A stretch of DNA of 64,000 nucleotides from CAIKBL01 sp964555355. GTDB taxonomy: Bacteria; Pseudomonadota; Gammaproteobacteria; Ga0077536. The DNA is taken from positions 248,001 through 312,000 of the forward strand of contig CAZKRY010000006.1 of the NCBI GenBank assembly GCA_964555355.1, in the 5' to 3' direction. The notes below the pieces were generated by a model. The model was not told the DNA's origin and searched no databases. It saw only the letters and a list, made by a program, of their open reading frames with translations. Positions 16,530-24,419 of the stretch are shown in pieces. A program made the translations under genes and the position numbers. Position 1 is the stretch's first letter, and each line of letters starts with the position of its first letter.

Positions 16530-17630
16530 ATGAAAGAAAATTTAAACCTGATTCGAAGCTTGGTATTTGGCGTGATCTTCGCGCCACATCTCGCACTCGC
16601 TTCAGAGGACGCTGAACGCTGCAGCCAAGAGACCTTCACGGCATGTTTGAACGGCGTCTCGAGTTCGGTCACCAATGGGGCGAGCTTACGTCGAAGCGGC
16701 GCTGACTTGGAGGCCATTGAACGACGCCGAAAGTCAAACCGGACCTCGACAGTCGCGAGCCGCGAGGTGGGTGCTTTTTATGCCGCAGGCGATACCTTGG
16801 GTGGCGCCACTGGGCTATGGCTCGGTTATTCGTATAACGATTTTGACAGCGATTTCGCATTCAACGGCACCTCGCTGGCCTATGAAGCCGACGCGCACCA
16901 AGTGCTCGGTGGCATAGATCGGCTGTTTGCGGAACGCTTCCTGCTCGGGTTGTCGCTGGGGTATTCAACGACCGAAGCGGACACGGTGTTCAACGGAGGC
17001 AGACAAGAAAACGATGGCGTCACGGTCGCACCCTACGCGGCGATTTTATTGACGGATATTTTCAGCATCGACGCAACGGGAGGTTACACCAGCCTCGATT
17101 ACGACCAACACCGCATCTCGCCCACCGATGGCAGTACCACCACCGCGACGTTTGACTCCGATCGTTGGTTTGCGGGCGCCAACTTAAACGCCGCCTTGAC
17201 GCGAGGCGCCTGGCTGTTCGGCGCCAAAGTCGGTGTCCTTTATACCGACGAAAGCCAGGACGGCTATACCGAATCCGGCAGCGCCGCGAGCGCTGCCGCG
17301 CGCACGCTACGCACCGTACGAACACGCGACATCGATCTGACGCAAGTGACGCTGGGAGGAGATGTGGCCTACGCGGTAGGTACGTTTGAGCCCTATGTCG
17401 GCGTGGCGTACGTCAATGACCTCGATCGAGACGACGGCACGGCGGCAGGCGGTCTTCCTGGGGCGTTCACTGTTGTCCAACCGGACGATGACGATGAAGT
17501 CCAGATCAATATTGGTTTGCGTTATTTCGCCAGCGACGATTTAACCGGGACGGTCGAGTACTCCCGCGTAGAAGGGCGCGAGGATTTCGACAGCGATACG
17601 GTTATGGTCAATCTGCGGTTGGCGTTGTAA
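16530..17630 (+). CDS. Outer membrane beta-barrel (autotransporter-domain-like) protein
   Basis: 366 aa. A signal peptide occupies about 1-24 (ending LALA before SEDAE). From about residue 70 to the end, alternating amphipathic strands appear (VGAFYAAGD, GLWLGYSYND, FLLGLSLGYS, APYAAILLTDIFSIDATGGY, FEPYVGVAYVNDL, VQINIGLRYF, GTVEYSRVEG), and the chain ends in an aromatic/hydrophobic strand (VMVNLRLAL). This is the autotransporter beta-domain pattern, but there is no long passenger. Acidic loops such as PDDDDE suggest cation binding at the surface. Start at the ATG at 16530; no clear Shine-Dalgarno, and a palindrome lies just upstream. Function beyond the barrel is unknown. Confidence 0.78.
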   Translation: MKENLNLIRSLVFGVIFAPHLALASEDAERCSQETFTACLNGVSSSVTNGASLRRSGADLEAIERRRKSNRTSTVASREVGAFYAAGDTLGGATGLWLGYSYNDFDSDFAFNGTSLAYEADAHQVLGGIDRLFAERFLLGLSLGYSTTEADTVFNGGRQENDGVTVAPYAAILLTDIFSIDATGGYTSLDYDQHRISPTDGSTTTATFDSDRWFAGANLNAALTRGAWLFGAKVGVLYTDESQDGYTESGSAASAAARTLRTVRTRDIDLTQVTLGGDVAYAVGTFEPYVGVAYVNDLDRDDGTAAGGLPGAFTVVQPDDDDEVQINIGLRYFASDDLTGTVEYSRVEGREDFDSDTVMVNLRLAL

Positions 17631-17658
17631 TGAATTGCGGGGAACCGATTTGAGCGCC

Positions 17659-17699
17659 CGTTCCCGTCGACCGCCCGCCCCGGACGCGGGACGGGAACG
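17659..17699. terminator. Hairpin downstream of the beta-barrel gene
   Basis: CGTTCCCGTC (17659-17668) pairs perfectly with GACGGGAACG (17690-17699), 28 bp after the barrel gene stop. It could end that transcript, but there is no U tract after the stem, so the call is weak. Confidence 0.35.
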
Positions 17700-17779
17700 C
17701 AATACCTATTCCAAGAAAAAGTATTGAGTCCCCACTCTAAAATGCCGCTTGGACGTCGCGCGCGGCTGCCTGCTGATTT

Positions 17780-17816
17780 CCTTGTATATTTTCAGCGGTA
17801 CTGAAAATATACAAGG
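17780..17816. repeat. Perfect 16-bp inverted repeat upstream of the ATPase relic
   Basis: CCTTGTATATTTTCAG (17780-17795) and its exact complement (17801-17816) are separated by five bases, CGGTA. The AT-rich arms stand out from the GC-rich surroundings. The element sits seven bases before the surviving start of an ATPase fragment, where an autoregulatory operator or a strong RNA hairpin would lie. Its perfect preservation beside a broken gene is notable. Confidence 0.7.
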
Positions 17817-17823
17817 CACAAAA

Positions 17824-17994
17824 ATAGTCCACCGAACGCTTTCAGAGCTGATCCGGCGTCAGCTTTCTGCCTTCCCGGCTGTGCTTCTTTATGGCCCACG
17901 GCAGTGCGGAAAAAGCACGCTGGCTAAGGCAGTGTTGGGATTGCGGTGTAGGTCTTTGCGAATATCCGCCACTCTTTCTGAGCGCGCCTTCTAA
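17824..17994 (+). pseudogene. N-terminal relic of a DUF4143-type AAA ATPase
   Basis: The fragment reads IVHRTLSELIRRQLSAFP then AVLLYGPRQCGKSTLAKAVLG, the start of the COG1373/DUF4143 ATPase family with Walker A GPRQCGKST. The first codon is ATA, so the usual ATG appears lost, and homology stops right after the P-loop helix; unrelated sequence runs to a TAA at 17992. A full family member is about 400 aa, so about nine tenths is missing. It was probably left by deletion. The rest of the 403-bp gap between 17631 and 18033 holds only this, the preceding hairpin and the palindrome. Confidence 0.7.
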
Positions 17995-18033
17995 TTCTAA
18001 GCGGATCCGTAACCTCCCGAAATCTCGCGCAAA

Positions 18034-18447
18034 TTAATTGCTGAGTTCCACTACTGCCCGCCCCGGCGTGGTGACATTGCCGGCCGCGTCTTTAATCGCA
18101 AGCTCCAGCGTCACTCGCCGCGTCTCCCGTTCGATGGCTACGATCTCGCCGACCGCCGTCAAGGTCATTCCCAGATGCGTCGCGAGGCGGTTGGTGTATT
18201 CAAATTCAACCAAACGCCCGTCCTCCCCAAGCCAATCGGTGACGACCTGTGTCAGCCAGTCGCCTTGCAGCGGACCATCGATCACGATCCCGGGATGACC
18301 TTCAACCTGCGTCGCATAAGTCTCGTCGTAGTGAATACGATGAGGATTCCAGATCGCGGCGTTGTATAAAAAGAGCGAGACATTGGTCGCGGTGTGCGCG
18401 CGTGTGGGCAGCGCCTGTCCGACGTTTAGTGAGGCGAGCTGGGGCAT
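18034..18447 (-). CDS. MaoC-like hot-dog dehydratase
   Basis: 137 aa single hot-dog domain of the MaoC/R-specific enoyl-CoA hydratase type. The active-site region NPHRIHYDETYA (about 34-45) contains the expected Asp/His pair, followed by the GIVIDGPLQGDWL helix. These enzymes hydrate or dehydrate acyl-CoA thioesters. It lies two bases after a FAS1-like dehydratase domain gene; such pairs (hot-dog N-half and C-half) form heteromeric hydratases, as in steroid side-chain or branched acyl-CoA degradation. The CoA substrate is not deducible. Start at ATG 18447. Confidence 0.83.
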   Translation of the reverse strand: MPQLASLNVGQALPTRAHTATNVSLFLYNAAIWNPHRIHYDETYATQVEGHPGIVIDGPLQGDWLTQVVTDWLGEDGRLVEFEYTNRLATHLGMTLTAVGEIVAIERETRRVTLELAIKDAAGNVTTPGRAVVELSN

Positions 18448-18449
18448 GG

Positions 18450-18917
18450 TTACCTCGCGATCCGGGTTTGGGTTTCTTCGAGAATGGGCTCACCTTCCAC
18501 GGTGTGGATCTTGAGCGTGTAGGACACGAACAATAACGGCCCGGTGCGTCCGTCCTTGGCGGCAATATCGGCGAGGGTCAAGGTGCCGGTGAGCACATCG
18601 CCGGGCTTCACGGCACGGAAGTAGCGGCTCTTAACGCCGCCCGCCATGACGCGTTTCAGCGGTAAATCGGGTTGCAGGTTGCGCCGCGGTAAGCCATCGG
18701 GGCTAAGACGCTCCAGCGGTACCATCGGAAACATCAGCGCATAGACAAACATCGGCGGCGCTTCATCGCCGCGCAGATATTTTTCGTTACGTTGTGAAGT
18801 CGCGATGGCGTATTTCACGATTTCACGACGACTCACTTCCAACGGCTGGATGGCTTCCGAGCGGCCGATCCAGGCCCGGATATCAGGGGTTAACAATTGG
18901 TCAGCGCTGGCGGTCAC
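18450..18917 (-). CDS. FAS1-like dehydratase domain protein (MaoC N-half)
   Basis: 155 aa with the MaoC-like N-terminal dehydratase fold: LEVSRREIVKYAIATSQ near the start, the APPMFVYALMFPM segment, VMAGGVKSRYFRAVKPGDVL in the middle, and a final beta sheet (LLFVSYTLKIHTVEGEPILEETQT). It lacks its own catalytic Asp/His pair and probably pairs with the adjacent MaoC protein to form a complete acyl-CoA hydratase. It starts with GTG at 18917, six bases after AGGAG. The two genes form a small operon divergent from the GST gene at 19073. Confidence 0.8.
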   Translation of the reverse strand: MTASADQLLTPDIRAWIGRSEAIQPLEVSRREIVKYAIATSQRNEKYLRGDEAPPMFVYALMFPMVPLERLSPDGLPRRNLQPDLPLKRVMAGGVKSRYFRAVKPGDVLTGTLTLADIAAKDGRTGPLLFVSYTLKIHTVEGEPILEETQTRIAR

Positions 18918-19072
18918 AGGGGACTCCTAAGCAAAAAATTGGCGGAATCAATACGCAGTCATTGTGCCGAAGCGCGCCGCGCCTGGGTATCGGACATCGC
19001 GCTTGACGCCCCGGCATGGCGGCGAGACACTCGCGGCACGCGGATATCCCGCCAGCCCCCAGGAGGAAAGTC

Positions 19073-19726
19073 ATGATCAAGCTTTATGGATTTGCCGTCA
19101 GCAATTATTACAACATGGTGAAACTGACGCTCGAGGAAAAAGGCATTGCGTATCAAGAAGTGAATGCGATGCCAAGCCAGGAAAACGATTACCGTGCAAA
19201 GAGCCCCATGGGCAAAGTGCCGTGCATCGAAACCGAACAGGGATTCCTGTCGGAGACCGCCGCGATCCTGGACTACTTGGATGAATTGAAACCAGCGCCC
19301 CGGATGTATCCCGCGGATTCTTTTGCGCGTGCCAAGACGCGCGAAATCATGCGCATTACCGAACTCTACATCGAACTCGCCGCGCGCCGCCATTTCAACC
19401 ACATCTTCTTTGGCGGGCCGTTGAATCCGGCCGCGGTGGAAGAAGTGAAGCCCGTGCTCGAAAAAGGCATCGCCGCGCTTAAGCAGCTTGTTAAATGCAA
19501 ACCGTTTTTATGCGGTAGCGAGATGAGCTATGCCGATGTTTACGCTTATTACAGCTTCCCGTACGCCAATATGGTCGCCGGCAAGGTTTACAACATGGAC
19601 CTCGTGGCCGCGATCCCGGGCATGAAAGAGGCCCTCGCGGCGGTAGGTGCGCGTGCCAGTGCGAAGAAAGTCGATGCCGATCTGCAGGTGGCGTTGGCGG
19701 CATTCGCGGCGCAAAACAAGCAATAA
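19073..19726 (+). CDS. Glutathione S-transferase family protein
   Basis: 217 aa, second GST of the window and not close to the first. The N-terminal domain shows KLYGFAVSNYYNMVKLTLEEKG, the SPMGKVPCIETEQGFLSETAAILDYLDEL glutathione site, and then a helical domain with MSYADVYAYYSFPYANM. I start at the ATG at 19073 because it follows an ideal AGGAGGAAAG site. A hairpin follows the stop. The neighbours (hot-dog dehydratases, SnoaL-like protein) give a catabolic flavour but no specific substrate. Confidence 0.87.
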   Translation: MIKLYGFAVSNYYNMVKLTLEEKGIAYQEVNAMPSQENDYRAKSPMGKVPCIETEQGFLSETAAILDYLDELKPAPRMYPADSFARAKTREIMRITELYIELAARRHFNHIFFGGPLNPAAVEEVKPVLEKGIAALKQLVKCKPFLCGSEMSYADVYAYYSFPYANMVAGKVYNMDLVAAIPGMKEALAAVGARASAKKVDADLQVALAAFAAQNKQ

Positions 19727-19737
19727 CAATGTTGATG

Positions 19738-19764
19738 ACGCCCGGCGCCAAGGGTGCCGGGCGT
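19738..19764. terminator. GC-rich hairpin after the GST gene
   Basis: ACGCCCGGC (19738-19746) pairs with GCCGGGCGT (19756-19764) in a nine-base stem, 12 bp after the GST stop and 14 bp before the next ATG. There is no U tract, so it may only attenuate read-through into the next gene. Confidence 0.4.
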
Positions 19765-19777
19765 TGAGGAGAGTTCC

Positions 19778-20155
19778 ATGTCCGAGGTCGCTCCCGAATC
19801 TGTCTACGACACCTTTACGCGTTGCTTCAATACCGGTGATTTGGATGGCTTGGTCGCGATGTATGAGCCGAATGCTACCTTTGTGCGGGGCCCTAACGAT
19901 TACGCGAGCGGCGCGTCCGCAATCCGCGAAGGTTTGCAGGGTTTCATCGCGCTAAAGGGAACGTTAACCATGCAGGTCCGGCATGCGGTGCGTAGCGGCG
20001 ATCTGGCGTTACTCAGCAACGAGTGGACGCTGAACACCGTGGACGGCGACGGCAAACCGATGAAGTTAAGCGGCAAAACTTCGGAAGTCGTGCGACGACA
20101 AGCCGACGGCCGCTGGTTATTTGTGATCGATCATCCCTATGGTGCGCAGGACTAA
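19778..20155 (+). CDS. SnoaL/NTF2-like domain protein
   Basis: 125 aa, a single cone-shaped NTF2-like (SnoaL/DUF4440) domain. YDTFTRCFNTGDLDGLVAMYEPNATFV and GASAIREGLQGFIAL are the standard N-terminal helices and loop, and the C-terminal sheet reads LLSNEWTLN ... TSEVVRRQADGRWLFVIDHPYG. Members include ketosteroid isomerase-like enzymes, polyketide cyclases and non-enzymatic ligand binders, so the function stays open. GAGGAGAG gives a strong ribosome site for the ATG at 19778. The stop is three bases before the next gene, so these two are co-transcribed. Confidence 0.8.
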   Translation: MSEVAPESVYDTFTRCFNTGDLDGLVAMYEPNATFVRGPNDYASGASAIREGLQGFIALKGTLTMQVRHAVRSGDLALLSNEWTLNTVDGDGKPMKLSGKTSEVVRRQADGRWLFVIDHPYGAQD

Positions 20156-20158
20156 TCC

Positions 20159-20428
20159 ATGCGGACCATCTTTGTCATGATCAAAACCGCGCTCGGCAAA
20201 ACCTACGATGTGGCGGATGCGTTGACGGACGAGAAACAGGCGCATATCCCGGAAATCTATTCGATCAGCGGTAAGTACGACTTAATCGCCAAGTACCACT
20301 TGCCGCCAGGCACGGATGTAGGGCACTTCATCAACGAGGAAGTGCATCGCGTACCGAATATCGTCGATACCTACACGATGGTGGCGTTCCGGCCATTTAC
20401 CAAAGACAGCTTGCAGGACTTGGAATAG
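20159..20428 (+). CDS. Stand-alone Lrp/AsnC ligand-binding (RAM) domain protein
   Basis: 89 aa made only of the alpha-beta RAM domain that binds amino acids in Lrp/AsnC regulators: TIFVMIKTALGKTYDVADAL, the SISGKYDLIAKYHL strand, then a VPNIVDTYTMVAFRPF strand. There is no helix-turn-helix, so it cannot be a DNA-binding regulator by itself; such proteins form ring oligomers and may sense small molecules. It follows the SnoaL-like gene by three bases and precedes phosphoribulokinase by 27 bases, across a small CG-rich hairpin. Confidence 0.82.
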   Translation: MRTIFVMIKTALGKTYDVADALTDEKQAHIPEIYSISGKYDLIAKYHLPPGTDVGHFINEEVHRVPNIVDTYTMVAFRPFTKDSLQDLE

Positions 20429-20455
20429 CGCGCGGCGGTGCCGCCGCGTAAGCCC

Positions 20456-21337
20456 ATGTCAGCGAAACATCCGATTGTTGCGATCACTGGTTCGTCCGGC
20501 GCCGGCACGACCTCCGTTATGCAGACGTTTGCCCAAATCTTTCGGCGCGAAGGGGTGGTCGCCGCGTACGTCGAAGGCGATAGCTTTCATCGTTTCACGC
20601 GGGCGGAAATGCGCCAAAAGTTGGCCGAGGAAATCGCGCACGGCAATCCCAATTTCAGTCACTTTGGGCCGGAAAATAATCTTTTCGCGGAATTGGAAGC
20701 ACTGTTCCGCGAGTACGGCGCGACCGGCACCGGACGTTTTCGGCGGTACTTTCACACGGACGAAGAAGCCGCCGAGCATGGGCTGGTGGCCGGTACGTTT
20801 ACGGCGTGGGAGGCGTTGGCGGAGGGCAGCGATCTGCTGTTTTACGAAGGATTGCACGGCGGCGTGGTCTGCGGCGAAATCGATGTTGCGAAGCATCCGG
20901 ATTTATTGATTGGCGTCGCGCCGGTCATCAATCTCGAATGGATCCAAAAACTGCATCGGGACAACTTGCGCGGCTATAGCGCGGAGGCGGTGACGGATAC
21001 TATTCTGCGCCGCATGCCGGATTACGTGCACTACATCGTGCCGCAGTTCTCACGCACGCATATCAATTTTCAGCGCGTGCCGGTGGTGGATACGTCAAAT
21101 CCATTTATCGCGCGCCATATTCCGTCGCCAGACGAGTCTTTTTTAGTCATTCGTTTTGCGAATCCGCGCGGCGTTGATTTCCCTTATTTGGTATCCATGC
21201 TGGACGGCTCGTTCATGTCCCGCGCGAACACCATCGTGTGTCCAGGCGGCAAGATGGATTTGGCCATGCAGCTGATCTTTACGCCGCTGGTGTGGCGCCT
21301 CATGGAGACACGAAAACGCGCACTGCCGATGGGATAA
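20456..21337 (+). CDS. prk: Phosphoribulokinase (class I)
   Basis: 293 aa, the length of proteobacterial octameric PRK, which phosphorylates ribulose-5-phosphate to the RuBisCO substrate. The P-loop GSSGAGTT (12-19), Asp42 in EGDSFHRF, Glu131 in FYEGLHGG and the PQFSRTHINFQRVPVVDTSNPF segment are all present. I prefer the ATG at 20456; a GTG six codons earlier is possible. No RuBisCO or other Calvin-cycle gene is in the window. Many non-autotrophic gammaproteobacteria carry the paralogue PrkB, so autotrophy should not be concluded from this gene alone. Confidence 0.88.
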   Translation: MSAKHPIVAITGSSGAGTTSVMQTFAQIFRREGVVAAYVEGDSFHRFTRAEMRQKLAEEIAHGNPNFSHFGPENNLFAELEALFREYGATGTGRFRRYFHTDEEAAEHGLVAGTFTAWEALAEGSDLLFYEGLHGGVVCGEIDVAKHPDLLIGVAPVINLEWIQKLHRDNLRGYSAEAVTDTILRRMPDYVHYIVPQFSRTHINFQRVPVVDTSNPFIARHIPSPDESFLVIRFANPRGVDFPYLVSMLDGSFMSRANTIVCPGGKMDLAMQLIFTPLVWRLMETRKRALPMG

Positions 21338-21345
21338 CTGCCGCG

Positions 21346-23034
21346 CTAAGCGGTTTTTTGAACTTCCAGTTTGAGCGAATCGATCATCGAATCGCGCATC
21401 ATGAACTTCTGGATTTTGCCGGTCACCGTCATCGGGAAGGCGTCCACGAATTGCACATAATGCGGCACCTTGTAATGCGCAATCTGCCCTTGGCAGAACG
21501 CTTTGATCTCTTCCGCCGTGCAAGCCTGACCCTCGCGTAATTTAACCCACGCCGCGACCTGTTCGCCAAAGCGCTGATCCGGCACGCCGAACACCGCAAC
21601 ATCCTGGATATTGGGATGCCGGAACAGGAACTCTTCGATCTCGCGCGGATAGACGTTTTCACCACCGCGAATAATCATGTCTTTGACGCGGCCGACGATA
21701 TTGCAATAACCCTCGTCATCGAGCACGGCGAGATCGCCGGTGTGCATCCAACCGGCCGCATCGATCGATTCTTGCGTACGCTCGGGATCGTCCCAGTAAC
21801 CGCGCATGACGCTGTACCCACGCGTGCATAACTCGCCTTGGGTCCCGCGCGGCACGGTGCGGCCTTCCGCGTCCACGATCCTGACCTGCACATGCGGGTG
21901 AATACGGCCAATCGTCGACACTCGCCGTTCGAGCGGATCGTCCGGATTGCTTTGGAAACTGACCGGACTTGTCTCGGTCATGCCATAGGCGATGGTGATT
22001 TCGCGCATGTGCATCTCGCTCAGCACGCGCTTCATGACTTCGATAGGGCAGGGCGCCCCCGCCATGATGCCGGTGCGTAAAGTCGACAGGTCATATTGTT
22101 TGAAGTCCGGGTGATCGAGTTCCGCGATGAACATTGTCGGCACCCCATGTAATGCTGTGCAGCGTTCCTCTGCGACCGCTTCCAACACGGATTTGGGCTC
22201 GAATGCCTCGCCTGGGAAGACCATCGTGGCGCCGTGAGTCACGCAGGTCAGCACACTCATGACCATGCCGAAGCAGTGATAAAGCGGTACCGGAATACAC
22301 AGCCGGTCACGCTCCGTAAACCGCATCGCGCGGCCCACGAAGTAACCGTTATTCAAAATATTGAAATGCGTCAGCGTCGCACCCTTGGGCGAACCTGTGG
22401 TGCCGCTCGTGAACTGAATGTTGATCGGATCGTCCGGTTGCATGCCGGCAGCGAGCGTGTGTAGCGCAGCCCGGCTATCCGCGGTGGCGCGAGTGGGGAG
22501 CGCTTCGAAATTCAACATGCCCGGCTCAACGGATGCCGCCAGTGTGATGACCCAGCGTAGATGTGGCAGTTTTTGCGCGGCGAGCGCCCCGGGTGCGGAA
22601 TGCGCGAGCTCGGGCGCGAGCGTGCGTATCATTTGGTGGTAATCACTGGTCTTGAATTGACCTGCCGTGACTAGCGCGACGCAACCCACTTTGTTCAATA
22701 CATATTCGAGTTCAGCCAACCGATACGCCGGATTGATATTGACGAGAATCAAGCCCGCTTTGGCAGTTGCGAACTGGGTCACCACCCACTCAAGGTTGTT
22801 GGGTGACCAGATGCCGATCCGTGAACCCGGCCTAAGGCCGAGCGCCACGAGTCCCGCGGCGACGGCGTCGACGCGTGCGCGCAGCTCGGAATAAGTAAGC
22901 CGCACTTGTTGATGGCGTACGACGATCGCTTCGCGCGAGCCCCAAGCGTCGCAGGCGGCATCGAAAGCTTCGCCAATGGTCGCGTAGCGAAGGGGTTCAT
23001 CGCTGATGCCGCAGACATAACTTGGTTCGTACAT
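21346..23034 (-). CDS. AMP-binding acyl-CoA synthetase
   Basis: 562 aa adenylate-forming enzyme that activates a carboxylic acid to acyl-AMP and then acyl-CoA. The P-loop-like TSGTTGSPKG is at 209-218, YGMTETSP follows near 361, GWMHTGDLAVLDDEGY and GRVKDMIIRGGENVYP mark the hinge region, and the C-terminal catalytic lysine is Lys543 (VTGKIQKF). The pattern is that of medium/long-chain fatty acyl-CoA synthases rather than acetyl-CoA synthetase. It is the last gene of a minus-strand run, two bases after asnS. The acid specificity is not known. Confidence 0.88.
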   Translation of the reverse strand: MYEPSYVCGISDEPLRYATIGEAFDAACDAWGSREAIVVRHQQVRLTYSELRARVDAVAAGLVALGLRPGSRIGIWSPNNLEWVVTQFATAKAGLILVNINPAYRLAELEYVLNKVGCVALVTAGQFKTSDYHQMIRTLAPELAHSAPGALAAQKLPHLRWVITLAASVEPGMLNFEALPTRATADSRAALHTLAAGMQPDDPINIQFTSGTTGSPKGATLTHFNILNNGYFVGRAMRFTERDRLCIPVPLYHCFGMVMSVLTCVTHGATMVFPGEAFEPKSVLEAVAEERCTALHGVPTMFIAELDHPDFKQYDLSTLRTGIMAGAPCPIEVMKRVLSEMHMREITIAYGMTETSPVSFQSNPDDPLERRVSTIGRIHPHVQVRIVDAEGRTVPRGTQGELCTRGYSVMRGYWDDPERTQESIDAAGWMHTGDLAVLDDEGYCNIVGRVKDMIIRGGENVYPREIEEFLFRHPNIQDVAVFGVPDQRFGEQVAAWVKLREGQACTAEEIKAFCQGQIAHYKVPHYVQFVDAFPMTVTGKIQKFMMRDSMIDSLKLEVQKTA

Positions 23035-23036
23035 GG

Positions 23037-24419
23037 CTAAAACTCCAGATTTTTAGGCGTGCGCGGGAAAGGAATGACGTCGCGGATATTCGAAACCCCG
23101 GTCGCAAACATCAAAAAGCGTTCGAAGCCCAAGCCGAAACCGGCGTGCGGTACCGAGCCATAACGGCGGGTATCGAGATACCACCAATAGTCATCGGGAT
23201 TGAAGCCAAGATCGACGAGACGCGTTTGTAGGCGATCGAAGCGCTCTTCGCGTTGGCTACCGCCGATTAATTCGCCAATCCTTGGAATCAATAGATCCAT
23301 CGCCGCGACCGTTCTTTGGTCATCGTTCTGGCGCATGTAAAACGCTTTGATGTCGCGTGGCCAATCGTAGACGAAGACCGGTGATTTGAAGTGTTGTTCG
23401 GTGAGATAACGTTCGTGCTCGGATTGTAGGTCGGCGCCCCATTCAGGTCGGAACTCGAAATCGACTTTGGCCGCGCGCAAGATATCGATCGCTTCCGTAT
23501 AGGGCACGCGTGCGAATTGACTGTCCGCCACGTGGCAGAGGCGGGCTTCGAGTTCGGGATCGACAAAGCGCGTGAATAGCGCCAAATCCTCCCGGCAATC
23601 CTCGCGCACAAAACCAATCAAAAACCGCACGAAGTCTTCCGCCAACCGCATGTTGTCAGTGAGATCAGCAAAAGCGATTTCCGGCTCAATCATCCAGAAT
23701 TCGGCGGCGTGGCGCGAGGTATTGGAATTCTCCGCGCGAAACGTCGGTCCGAAGGTGTAGACCTTGCCAAGCGCCAAACAGTAGGTCTCGACCGCCAGTT
23801 GCCCGGAGACGGTAAGGTGCGCTTCTTTGCCGAAGAAGTCAGCGCCAAAATTTTGCGCGGCAAGCGCTTGGCCGCCGGCCGCGCCAGCCAGCGTCGAGAC
23901 CCGAAACATTTCGCCCGCGCCTTCGCAATCGGCGCCGGTAATGATCGGCGTGTGGATGTAATGAAAGCCGCGCGTTTGAAAAAACTGATGGACCGCGAAT
24001 GAAAGCCGCGAGCGGATGCGGAACATCGCCCCGTACTTATTGGTGCGGCTACGCAGATGGCCGATGGTGCGCAAAAACTCATCCGTGTGGCGTTTTTTCT
24101 GTAGCGGATAGTCTTCCGCGCAAACGCCGACGATGACGAGTGCGCTTGCTTTGAGTTCGAAGCGCTGGCCCTGACCTAACGATTCGACGAGCTCGCCCGT
24201 GACCTCGATTGCGGCGCCGGTGGTAGCGTGTTTGATGTCCACGTAACCCGCGCAATGGACATCGATGACCACTTGCAAATTCGCGAGACAGGAGCCGTCG
24301 TTCACTTCGATAAACGAAAAGTCTTTGGCATCACGCCGCGTGCGCACCCAACCTGCAATCCGCACCTCCGATTGCGTACCGGGAGCGCTCAATAGCTGCT
24401 TGATAGAGAGCTGTGTCAT
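23037..24419 (-). CDS. asnS: Asparaginyl-tRNA synthetase
   Basis: 460 aa class IIb aminoacyl-tRNA synthetase, near the 466 aa of E. coli. An N-terminal OB-fold anticodon-binding domain (about 1-100, VRIAGWVRTRRDAKDFSFIEVNDGS) is followed by the catalytic core: motif 2 TFGPTFRAENSNTSRHAAEFWMIEPE and motif 3 GFGLGFERFLMFATGVSNIRDVIPFPRTP. The GPTFRAENSNT sequence is specific for AsnRS versus AspRS. Its ATG overlaps the metH TGA (ATGA), so it is coupled to metH. Presence of AsnRS means the host charges tRNA-Asn directly. Confidence 0.95.
   Translation of the reverse strand: MTQLSIKQLLSAPGTQSEVRIAGWVRTRRDAKDFSFIEVNDGSCLANLQVVIDVHCAGYVDIKHATTGAAIEVTGELVESLGQGQRFELKASALVIVGVCAEDYPLQKKRHTDEFLRTIGHLRSRTNKYGAMFRIRSRLSFAVHQFFQTRGFHYIHTPIITGADCEGAGEMFRVSTLAGAAGGQALAAQNFGADFFGKEAHLTVSGQLAVETYCLALGKVYTFGPTFRAENSNTSRHAAEFWMIEPEIAFADLTDNMRLAEDFVRFLIGFVREDCREDLALFTRFVDPELEARLCHVADSQFARVPYTEAIDILRAAKVDFEFRPEWGADLQSEHERYLTEQHFKSPVFVYDWPRDIKAFYMRQNDDQRTVAAMDLLIPRIGELIGGSQREERFDRLQTRLVDLGFNPDDYWWYLDTRRYGSVPHAGFGLGFERFLMFATGVSNIRDVIPFPRTPKNLEF

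Noticed and set aside
17749..17823. Coding sequence through the palindrome into the ATPase relic
   Set aside because: The translated palindrome has no homology; family similarity begins only at the IVHRTLS segment, with an ATA codon where the start should be.
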